A DNA stretch of 64,000 nucleotides from contig VWZX01008287.1 in assembly GCA_013399015.1 (NCBI GenBank), positions 248,001-312,000 of the forward strand, written 5' to 3'. The notes below the pieces were generated by a model. It ran no database searches. It was not told where the DNA came from and was given only the letters and a program-made list of their open reading frames with translations. Every line of letters begins with the position of its first letter. Positions within the stretch are counted from its first letter, which is position 1. The position numbers and the translations under genes are program-made. The stretch is from Galbula dea (Eukaryota; Chordata; Aves; Piciformes; Galbulidae). Positions 49,138 to 60,500 of this stretch are shown here, one piece after another.

Positions 49138-52100
49138 GTATGTCAAAATCACATGGGAATGATCAAAGAAGTAAGAGACATGGAAGAAAAGTTACATAGC
49201 TTGAAGCTTCTGATGGCAGAAGCTCTGTCCTGCTATACTCTGGGCTCTGCCACAGCCCTGCTGTGGACATGTTTTTCCCCCATCTTCACAAGACCAAGAA
49301 CGTGAATGACATGATGGCCTTTTACATATCTGACTTAAACTCAATTTAGTAATTTAAACCCTAAATAAATATTTTTCCCAAGGCATTGGGCAACAAACAA
49401 GATCAGCACTCCACTGCAGAAGAAGCTGCCAGCCACTGTACCCACCCTTTGGGGACTCCGTTCTCAAAACATATCTTGAAATTTCCCATTCAGGCAGGAA
49501 AGAAAAAAATTTTATGAGAAGCTAAAGTCCCAACTTAGACTATACTGCTAGAGACCATACTTTTGGATATCTTGAAGACCTATTTCAGGTAGTTCCAGTA
49601 CTTCACTTAGGGTCCAAGACCTCATCCCAAAGAAAGCTCAAGTACTTTAATTATTTTCTAACTACTGTTTATTTCCTAACTACTAGACTTACCATCCCAA
49701 GTACTGAGACCACCCTAGGAAGCAGCTGTGCCAGGTCTCCTGCCCCACAGACATTGGCCAGCAGAGCCCCAAGGAGAAAGGCAGAGGCAGGTAGGAAGCA
49801 CAGCTCCAGGCAACATCAGACAGGAGCACTGGGAATGCAATGGTTAACTAGTCCCCTGGTTTTGTTCCTGTAGGAACATTAGCCAGTGGTTTTTATCCAG
49901 TTTTGGTTTAGTATATTCCAAAGAGACACTCAGTTCAGCAAACACCAAAAAAAAAAAAAACACCTGCTCTGGTTTAAAGTGTCAGAATACATTTTATTCT
50001 GATAAATCTGTTCAGTTTCCCTCAGGCTTCCTGCAACAGTTTAAGAAAATCACTTTGTAGGAAGAGATACATTAATCTGCCTGGGTAGTTAAGCTACCCA
50101 TAGGACCTCGTGTTCAACCAGAGCAGAGCTCCACCTCTGTCCTCCCCGTCTGCAGCAGCACCTCTGACGTCAGCCAGGACAACCACAGGCAGAACAACAT
50201 CGTTTACCCAAGACTGCAGTTGCAAAATCAGACACAGAATATAACTCGACACAGCAAGCTTGGTTTATCTTGACGATTTCAGGGGTTTTTCCCCCTTACT
50301 TTAAGACATCAGGGATTAAAATTTATTCTGAATACATTCCATTATAAAAACATAGCCATGCAAGTAAATGGAAATCTGCAATGTATTCTTTTGATATATT
50401 AAGATATTTTTTCCCTGTTGATAACTTCAGTCTGATAGCTTTGGTGTTAATTTCCTTTTTTTACTGTAAATAACTGGGACACTGGATACCAGAGCAATCA
50501 TTAATTATGCCAGCAGACAAACAAGTCATATATTACTGAACTAAGTTACTTTTAATTGCACATGCAACTCCTGCACTTTCCTTATGCATAAATAAGAATG
50601 GGGTTTTGTCTTAAAAAGGCATATGTCATTACAGAGTGTGAATTAACAGAGAGTTCACTTCCTAACATCCTCAGTTTTTATTCTAGGTTGGTTTTCTTGT
50701 CAGCACTAATTCTTTCCACTTTTTCAGACTGATTATCAAAAACAATTACAAAGATCTATACAAACTATGTGTGTTATAGCCTGCTAACATAAACAAGATG
50801 GCACTTAGGCAGTATCATTACTTGTTTTTCTTCCTAAATCTGTTTTCCTCAATGCAGCATCACCCTCTCCTTTCTGCCCTGCCCAGCAATGCACTCACAA
50901 AAACACATTACCCAAGTCAAAAATACTGAACTAGGAGGTACAGCCAGTGATTCCTGAACATTAGCAACAACGTCTAAAATCTTCCAGCTATTAGAATGAG
51001 AAAGTTTTCAGATATTATATGTATTTCCACTTCTTTTTTCAAATATCACACTAATTAAAACAAAAAACCACACACAGAACATTAAATAAACACAGCTTCG
51101 GTCACAGAAAAAAAAAAAAAAACCCCACACCAAACCTCCTATAATTTAGACAAAGCTAAATAAGAATTTTTAAACTAACAACCATGTGTAGTCCTTGCAC
51201 CACAGTTGCTTATCTGTCACAAAGCAGACAAGCTATATAATGGCCTTGACTAACCATTATACATCACTGAAAGTTAACATTTTTCTATTTGACCATCTTA
51301 TCTTCCTGCCTGAGCAATCAAACCTAGTAGTCATTATGCAAAACATCATTCTAGATCCCAAAAGCCTTTGCCAAGGCACAATGTGATCAATCTCAAGGAT
51401 TTTTAAAAGACGAATCTGGTGGTTGTAAAATGATTGCTGAAAATACTGAGGGCCCTTACCAGACAACTCTTCATTTATCTGTGCTATAAATTCTGTTGCT
51501 AAGTTTCTGTTGGGTAATTTCTAATTCTATGATGCTAGCCTTTGCTTGGAAAGGAGTTGTGAAGTTTAGAAATACCTACTTATTAGCCCTAAAAAGCTGT
51601 TATTTTACTGATAGCAGTTAGAAACAAGCAATTGCTTTCTCTAAAAAGAGAAGTATTTTCAAAAAGCAAGGAAGTGCTGACCCAAAAATGTACTCCAAGT
51701 ATGAAACAACATCATGTGAGTGACATGAAAACAGTCTGGGGACTCCTGATCCTAGGGCACATGAGGACTGAGCGTCCCAGAGACCAAGCTTGCTTACTTT
51801 CTGTTTGGAGGGCGTTTACCCTGCAAAAGCCAGCGAACATGCAATCTATGGAACAACATCGTCAGGAGCTCCAAAAACAAAAATATGCACAATAATTACA
51901 TTTTAGATTTATTTTCCACACACTGAACTGGAAGACCATAAAGTGTAAAAGAAATGACTGCTGAGATTCAACAAAGAGATGAGATTCAGTAAAGAGTTTC
52001 CCTACAACATACAAACCTATCTCCAGCCTAAAGATACTGCACCAATACACACTAGCATATTTTTGTGCTAAGCCTAACTTTACAGACTCTGTTATGGCAA

Positions 52101-53873
52101 CGTTACCAATCTATACAAATTATTTATTACATATTTTTGGTCGTTTCTGCACTTGGCTGTTTGGCATGCTAACAATGACCATTATTACTCCAGCCACTGA
52201 CACATAGTTGACTTTAAATAGGCTAGAAAGTTTTGTTCAGCACTGAGTTGTTCGAGTAAGCAGGGTTCACTCAAGTCTGTTCTACCATGCATACACACTG
52301 AAGCTCTAACATGGTGCTATGAGACCTCAGCAAAAGCCAGTATGAACAACCCTCCAGTTTTTGCCTGTGGTATATCAGACAGGAAAAAAGTAGCCAAAAC
52401 CAGCTAATAAAATAACATGTCTAAGAAAATCAGACTTTCTATTAACTCTACAGGCTTGAAGCATCAGCTTGGCTCCAGATCATGAGTACAAAGACAGAAG
52501 CAAGAGGCTTCATCTCAGAGCATTGTTCTGACTACTTAAATGAAATTTCACCCCAGCCTCAATACAATCAAGATGACAGCCAGGCCTCCCTCAGTCTATT
52601 CACAGTACTCTCAAGAAGCCAAAGAAGAACAGATGGTGGCCAAAAACCAGACTTTAGAGTAGGAAGTTACTGAATGCAGCTCCTTAAGCAAGCTGACACT
52701 CATGGACCACTTTTCAGTCAACTCCGTAATGGTCATCAACTTTGCAAATGCAAAAAGAGAATGGGAAGCTCTGTAAGTAGTTAAATATATTAGAGACATA
52801 ATGAACACTACTCCAAAAAACAAAAGGAAGTTATGGCAGTTGTTGGGAATGTATCTGGACGAAAAGTAACAGTTTCTTCCACTCGCTCCTTGTCAAAAAG
52901 AAAGCTGACACAAAACTAGCTTGAGCTTCAGTATTTTAGGAAGCCATTTCAAGATCCAGAGTGAGGGGGAAAAATCAATTTCCATTACAGATCAAAGTTC
53001 AGCTCGATCACAACTATTCATTCAGCTAGTCTCTTTTTACAGCAAGTATATGAACTGACATGATTACAAAAATAGTTGGAAAATTTTGAATGTTTATTAT
53101 TAAATTGTGTCAACACCAGCTGAATCATACAAGACTAGGAGTCCATGCTTAGTGTTATTTATGACAGTCTCTATTCATATTTAAATAACTAAAATTCATA
53201 TCCTAAAACTAATTAATTTACACATCAACTAATTATTTATTGTGTGCTATGAAAAACAAAACTGTTTTTCCCCACAATGTTACTTTTTTCAGTAAGCAAC
53301 ACAAGAACACATCTACAATTTCAAATGTCAGTGAAGAAAACATTTTAAGCATAGATCAGCATTGCAATTTTGAAAGTTAATGAAAAACATTTAGAAAGAT
53401 TAGAAATAGTTTTACCACATTTTAGCTAAAGTTAGAGAAAAAAGATTTTTTGTTTTATTTTTGTTCATGTACACATCTATGAAACTACTCCTATAATATC
53501 AGATTGATTTATAATAATGGCATTTTAAGGGCTATTGACCTTGGTGCAAACGATTAAGAGTACACTGTGTGTACTAAAACAAAGCATTTTCAGAGAGAGA
53601 CACATTTACTAGCTATGCTGCTTTGTAAACAAAAAGATTCTATTATTTCTAGGATAGCGTTGTATCCCAGTGGGTGGGAAGAAGCCAGGCCTTCCTCAAA
53701 AACCTTCACCCAACAAAAGCATTTCATTTCCTCTCACTAAGTGAGAGGAATTGATGTGAATTTCATCAGTGAGAGGACGTTTACTATTTGTGATCAAAAT
53801 AAATTACAGACACATACCTATATGAGCACTAGAAACATGAAAATGGCAAAGACAGAACACAATGGCAAAAGGA
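49138..53873. other. Unique non-coding sequence
   Basis: No gene recognised. It has poly(A) runs at 49947-49960 and 51108-51122. A Lys/Gln-rich plus-strand frame at 51632-51895 and a minus-strand splice-bounded 33-nt piece at 51460-51492 are noted but unsupported. Confidence 0.55.
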
Positions 53874-54230
53874 AGAATCATAGAATGGCCCAGGTTGGGA
53901 GGGACCTTAAAGATCATCTAGTTCCAATCCCCCTGCCATGGGCAGGGATGCCACACACTAGACCAGGTTGCCCAGGGCCACGTGCAGCCTGGCCTTGAAC
54001 ATTGCCAGGGATGGGGCATTCACAACCCCTCTGGACAACCTGTTCCAGTGCCTAACCACCCTCTGGGTAAAGAACCTCCTCCTAATTTCTAGTCTGAATT
54101 TCCTCTCCTTCAGTTTATACGCATTCCCCCTTGTCCTGTTGCAATCTGACCAGCTGAAAAGTCCCTCCCCTTCTATCTTGTAATCCCCCTTTAGGGGGGG
54201 GATTTAGGAAAGGCTGCTATAAGGTCCAAG
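53874..54230 (-). mobile_element. CR1 LINE 3' fragment
   Basis: The best-preserved repeat here. The plus strand reads 'agaatcatagaatggcccag', 'gttgggagggaccttaaaga', 'tcatctagttccaatcccc', 'tgccatgggcagggatgcc', 'ggccttgaacattgccaggg' and 'gacaacctgttccagtgcct', continuing through 'ccccttgtcctgttgcaatc' to 'ggctgctataaggtcc'. It is the reverse complement of the CR1 3' UTR and the end of its second open frame, 5'-truncated. Short open frames crossing it are remnants or chance. It is the youngest insertion in the window judging by its low divergence. Confidence 0.96.
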
Positions 54231-54863
54231 AAAAGGGCTGAAGAAAAAAGGTTGCAGGAAGGAACCTCTGCTATGTATAACTGAATCAGTTAAAGAAAAA
54301 CTACAGCGCACCATGGATGCCAAAATAATAAGGTCAAGCAGAAAAAGGCAGTAAAATTGGACTTTTGCTGTAGAAGCAGCTGTGGTGTGACATTGGTATC
54401 ACGAGTTGCCTTTCTGCATTACCATCAAATTGTCACCAGATCACACCTGGTAATTCAGTATCTTCTGGACAATAATCATTTGTCCCATACTCAAACATAA
54501 ATCTGGAACGGTCTCGTGAGATCATTGCTAACATTAAGTCGGTTCTAAACAATGCAATTAATTGAGAGTTCAGGTTTCCCTTCATAACCTTACACTGCAG
54601 AACGCAGAGCCACACTTACAGCCCATTCTGAAGAGCAGTGTCCTACAGTTAAAGGCACACAAACAGCAACAGAGGACAAAGGCCATTAACAATCACTTAT
54701 TTGTCCTAATTCAAGGACTGTTCCCCTTTGTTCTACTGCCTCCTCTAGCCTACAAAGCCTTGCTGACAAAAACAAAACAAAAAAGAAAGCCTTTTTTTTA
54801 CCAAAGGTTTGTTTGCACTTAAGATTTCATACCTCGGCCAAACTATTTCTTGTTGAATCTTAC
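54231..54863. other. Unique non-coding sequence
   Basis: Nothing recognised between the CR1 fragment and the candidate exon that follows. Confidence 0.6.
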
Positions 54864-55040
54864 CTGTCCAAAAGAGAAAAGGCTCAAAAAAAGTCCCAGT
54901 GTTGTGGCAGCATTCAGAATGCCAGCAGAGTTCCTTAGAGCTCTCGCTGCTACAAATGCTTGCTGCAGAGGCATCATCAGCTGCCAGATTATCCCAGTGC
55001 AAAGGCTTGACAAGGAGGAAGAGGGCTCCATGCGCTGATT
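54864..55040 (-). other. Candidate exon with hydrophobic frame (unverified)
   Basis: The minus strand has an ATG at 55031-55029 with G at +4, followed by 55 more codons up to a good donor, GGACAG|GTAAGATT, at 54864. The frame has two hydrophobic stretches, GIIWQLMMPL and TLGLFLSLFSF, and would suit a membrane protein. An upstream acceptor, 'ctagtacag', is poor, so a first coding exon would fit better. A second minus-strand frame is also open through the segment, and the plus strand is open too. That weakens the case. No family is recognised. Confidence 0.18.
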
Positions 55041-57412
55041 CTGTACTAGGTTCTCACTTCACTTACATTTCACTTCCACAGTCCTTAAATCCTGGCATTA
55101 AGTATAACACAAGTGTCCTGGGAAGCCTTCTCATTGTAAATGGAGCTAACATTAGCAAAACTGGTTTTCCTGGTACACTTCGTATGAGTTCCTCAAATGA
55201 AACAGGCTATTCTAACAAAAGCACGTTCCACCACCACCCCATCCACTGCCACTATATCCATTTCTTCCAGTACAAAATATTATTAAAAATCAAAATCCCT
55301 CACTGACATTTCCAGGCTAGGTAACATTCCTCATGCAGTCCTGGCCTTGACTGCATTATGACATTGCCTAAATTAGAAATGTGTCCTAAGCATAACTCCA
55401 CAAGTCAAGAAATACAGAAAAACTTTCTATTGAAGAAGTTGTACCATTGTATTTGTACTCTCAAATGGTATAAACTATGCTGTTACAAGCACAGTAGTAT
55501 CAGTATCACTGTGACTAGAGCAGGGCTTTCTTTATCCTAGTCACATCAGTAAAAAAACACCAATGTAAGGAACAGACTGCTGCAATATGAACACATGAGG
55601 TAAAAGCAGGATGCCTTATTACTTAAGACCCTAGACACTAGTTTCTGTAACTTATGATGGGATCTTTTAGGGTCATGGGCAGCAGAGGTTTTCAAAATTA
55701 TTTGAAATGGTATTTACTCTTTCTCCAAGGCCAAGTTGAAGAAACCCAGCTAGGTAAACTGCAGTCAGCAAACTCAGTCTCCATTGCTTTCAGCAGGTCT
55801 TCTAACAGCTCTGAGAGAGACTAAATTTTCTATACTACTGGGCAGAAAGAAGGGGAAGGACAAAGCACAAACATAAACCAGAGCACTTAATATACAAAGA
55901 AGAAGGCAACAAAGAACTATTATCTATTTTTAAGTAAGATGAGTAACATATGTATGATGGCTTTTACAAAAAGTGAAAAAATACTGCAGATCTTCAAACA
56001 GGATCACACAGGAATTGGAATCCATGCAACTCAGTCAGAGCCACTTGCCCTCCCCGCAACATCACTGTCAGCTTGCCAGCAGATGTAAAACAGCATTGGC
56101 TTTACCAAGCAAAGCGGTAGCTGCATTAGGCAGCACTGTGCAGGACTGTACTACAAATCAAAGTATTTTCAGTATCTGTTAAAGGAGGCCTTAACTGGTT
56201 TTAAAAGAAGCAGGACTGCAGTAATAAATCTGATCTCTTGAAGCACAGTTTGGAAGTTGTACCCTCCTGTCAGCAGGTTCACTGTATGATGTATTGTGGA
56301 GCTTTGGCTGCAGAGAAGCTGTAGCCTGCAGTTAATGAGCTGTTCAAAGTAGCTGTGAAATTGTCAACTTAATTAAGCCAAGTTTAGTTAACATTCATCT
56401 TCCAAAAATTGTGTGTGAAGAAGTAGGCTCTGTAAGTGCCCAGCTATGCACTGTAGGAAAATGCTGTGTACTTTTGTGAACAGAGAAGTTAAAGGCTCCT
56501 GTGATAAGAGACAGTGCTATTTTATGAAGTGTTTAAAGAAAGACCCCTGACTGTCCCAGCATGTTGGGGAGCTTCATAATTTCTTCTATTTTTAGAGAGT
56601 TAAGAAGCAGAAGCACTTGAGAACAGTCAGTGATGGTTTCTTAAGATAGCTTATCCCTAGAAAGACATGTATGACTTGGAAATAGGAAGGACAGACTCCT
56701 GAGGAAATCTTCTTGCAAAGTCCAAGCACTCAGCAACACACACTACTGAGTTCTACACTGAGTTCTGCAGATGGGTGCACTGACATGGCAGCCATGAGCT
56801 GACTGGTCCGTCCTACTCAGATGAAGGCAGACAACTTCAGAGAGCATCAGGAAGATCATGCTACTCTATATTCCTTAAAGGTATTTCCACCCTTGTTGTT
56901 CATGGCTTTGAACAGAGCACTTCAACACAGATCATTGTCTTTCTTGTACCTTAACTAGGCTAGCCATGTTAGAGACACTGTCCAATTAAGATTAAAAAAT
57001 AAGACACTATGATATTCAAGTCAGGGGTTTGTATTCTATTTAAATTAACTGCAAGCTAATTAGCAAACATCCTGCATGTACATACTCCTCTGGGCAGAGG
57101 ACATGTCTGCTCTAGGACAAAAATACCTGTAACCAAACTCAAGTATATCAATCAATTAATTTGGGTTCAAGAGCTCGTGTTTAAACAAACCATTACTACT
57201 GGCCTCAGTTCATTCCTCAGGATAACAGTCAAGTTTTCCCAAACCTAACTTAGACTCTTAAGGATATATGAAGACCTCTTGCAGCACCCAGCACCAGCAG
57301 ACACAGAGTGTTGTTTACCATAATACCTTCACTCAGGCAACCCTCTGTCATGCTTTTCCCTCTGTATGAAATATTTTGTTGATTTACCTTGAAAAAAATC
57401 AAACTATTTTAG
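55041..57412. other. Unique non-coding sequence
   Basis: No gene, RNA or repeat recognised. The minus strand near 57387 has 'gatttttttcaag' directly abutting GTAAAT, a recursive-splice-like arrangement. Confidence 0.55.
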
Positions 57413-57579
57413 AACAGACTATGGAGGATCTAGAAATTCTACTTGCTGGCTTGGGACCTTCTGATGTTGGGAAAGACGATTTCAAAAAAGCCAAGCTCTT
57501 CACCAACACCCATCTCTCTGCAAAATGGAGGGGGGAAACAAACGGGCAGAGGAGTGAGATACTTTACAGGTCCTTGTAA
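57413..57579 (+). other. Candidate terminal exon or chance frame (unverified)
   Basis: Begins after acceptor 'tcaaactattttag' and stays open for 54 codons to a TAA. The peptide, beginning QTMEDLEILLAGLGPSDVG, is acidic then basic (DDFKKAKLF) with a polar end, and looks coding-like. No polyadenylation signal lies close downstream, and the acceptor tract is short. The same frame is also open upstream to an ATG at 57376. No known family. Confidence 0.15.
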
Positions 57580-60500
57580 CTCTTACAGAAGCTAGTAGTA
57601 ACCAAGCTTTTAAACATTCCCAGGTAACACTTCACATGTGTATTTACTGTTACTGAGTGTGTTGTTACAGAGGTAAGGGGAAACTAGATCTGAAAGTAGG
57701 GAAGCACTGCTCTGCTTTCAGATATGCTCTACAGAACATACTTCCTTGGTACCTTTACCCTGAAACAGAATAGCACTGGCACAAGGAATCCTAACAAGTG
57801 GATGCAACTGGGTACTTCCCTGATCATTCAGCTGGAATGCCAGTCAGCTGGGGAAAAATGTAAGGGGTCATTGACCAAAAGTATCAGGTTTCCCGAGGGA
57901 GGAGGATAGCTCTTCTTTGCAGGTCATCCGTGAAGAAAGCGCAAGAGACCACATGGCCCCACTGAGAAACACACACTATAGGAAACAACTAACAGACAGT
58001 GTCCTCGCTCCCAATTAATGATGGAAAAAATTAGGAGGTTTCTCAGCCTTTTAGGACATGTCACTGTCCAGTAAGTAGGTAAAGATCCCTCTGGAGACAA
58101 CTGAGACTTCTTCTGCAACTTACAAGCAAAACCACTCCACATAGTAATCTCAGAGTCAAGCACTGGACCTCACCACTTACACTGTTTGTTGACCTCTGGT
58201 CTCGACCTCATGATTAACTTTAGGAGACAATGAAGGAGCAGTCAAACATGTCAGGGAGGCACCTCCCAACCCATGTAGAACAAAGGGTTGAACATCAGAG
58301 CTACCTCTTAACACCCACAGTCTGCACTTGCTAGCACAGCTACAAAGCCTCACAGAAGAAACAGAGGAAAAGATCTCTGAACCTGCACCAGCTGTCCTTA
58401 AAATTCTCTAGTATCCTTTGACTTTGTATATCAACAAAGCAAGGTTACACCACAAAGCAAAGTTTACCCCATGAACAGTGTCCCCAAAACCTTAGCAGAG
58501 CACAAAAGAAGAGAGTTTATATTGCCCAAAGAGCACAAGAGAGCCTTGTAAGAGCTCTTACCAGTCAGAACAGACAAGATAAAGTTATGAGAAAACTTCA
58601 GAGATATGTAACCTCCAAAACCAAGTCCTTTTTAGTTTAATTGCTAAAATAAGAGATGGTAATTTCAGTTCATCTTGTTTCTTTTTTGGACATCTACGAA
58701 ACTCATTGTATGCAATTCACAAGAAAGCTTAGCTTTTTAGAAAATCTGAACTTCAATTGCACTTCTCTGAAAACCTGGTGTCTGCTAGTTTTCCCATGGT
58801 CACACTGTGCTAAGGTCACACTTACTGAGGTGCTAAGTCTGGTGATCAGATACCCCCTGCCAACCACTAACTGGGCTTGCTCTCTCTGCCCCTCTGCCAC
58901 TCCAACTTCGGGGCTTTGCACCGCTACAAAAAAACCTAACCATCCTCCAAATGTAACATATAAACAGTGACAGAAGAATTCTGTTTTTCAGTAAAATATC
59001 ATAAGCTGATACATCAGTATTTAGCTCTAGGTACCAACAGTAAAGATTGCCTGCTAAAATTCTATATTTAAACATCTGCTACATAGGCAGCAGGCTGACA
59101 CTACTGTGTGTCCTTCAAGGACAAATCCCGTATTTGCCCTTCTCACCAGAGCCAGGGGTGAGAGGAACAGATCAGCTTCCTCACTGAGCAGTTTTACGAG
59201 GTTTTATTATTATTAACAAGGATCATAAAAGCTAAATCTCTCTTATCTCCAAGAAGCTGGTTCTTGCTACTTGGTATCACTGCTAGACTCAGGGCACTCT
59301 GAGAAGGCTATGCAAACTGTTTTTTGGAGAAAATGTGGTTCCCAAAAACCTACTGCTCTAACACATTCATTTCAAAGCGCTCTAACTTGCCATATTTATA
59401 AATATATTTATATAAACATTTATATGAACTCCTCCTAAAAACCAAGCGACTGCCCTCAAGTAAGAGATTCCATGCTTTGGTAAAGGTAAAATGTTAGATT
59501 ATTCACCGAGGGAAAAAGTATAATTGCTAAGCTTTGAGGCTGTGACTGACAGCACTACCAAGGAATTCAACCTAACTGTTCTCTTGACAGATCTCACAGC
59601 ATTAAATAGCAAGGAACAAGACTCATCATTACCAGAGCTGAGGACATACAATAACATGTCTAATTGACAGTATAAGCAGAACAGCTCTTTCATGTGAAGT
59701 TCTGTAGAAAGCAGATCACTTCCACAGCAAAGACAAAAAGAAAATGAATGCTAAGTGAATTAAAAGTTACTGCAGAATCAATGGAAGCCTAAAGCAGTGT
59801 CTGAGTTCACAGGACTTACTCTTCCTCTCAGTGCAGTTGTTTACAAAACAAAAGCTGTTTGGGTTTGCAAAACCTTCTTTACCTGGCTTTGAAATATTTC
59901 ATTCCTCTAAAATATCAACATTGCCCTTAGTTCTTTTCCATCTGCAGGATACTCTGCCTTACATAAGAAAAAAAAGCACTGGCTTCTCATGGTCATAAAG
60001 TCCTCTTCAAAATGCAAACCTATATTTGGTTACAATTCATTCCCCTTGCTTTCTTCTGAACGCTTCAGTTGATCCTTGTCCTTGCAACAGTAGTTGCAGA
60101 AACAAATACATAAATGGTCCACTTTGATGGTGTTGCAGTGGTAAGTATGTGCTAACACTGGTTTGGAAATTAATCCTCCATTCAAAAATTCCACTCAAGT
60201 GTACAATTTTTTTACTGCATTTGTCAACTTAGCAATCAAATTTTAAGGAGGTAAGACTAAAAAAAAAACTATTACCATTTACACACCAAATTGTGAAAAA
60301 TAAACAGTAAATAAGTATGTCCAGACTAAAGCCAGAAGAGGAAAATTAAAATCTCTTCTCATTTTCATACCTTTAATAGATTCCTTGCATCTTTCTCCAA
60401 AGCATACTCTGCTGACTACTGTTAGAGACAAAGCACTGCATTACATGGACACAATTTGATCTGATAGCAGCTCTGATGTTCCTCACTATATGATGACCCT

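Noticed and set aside
51520..51535. 'aattctatgatg' as the 3' end of a plus-strand CR1
   Set aside because: The sequence upstream shows none of the other CR1 3' landmarks.
53741..54183. Two plus-strand open frames across 53.7-54.2 kb
   Set aside because: They run antisense through the CR1 3' fragment.
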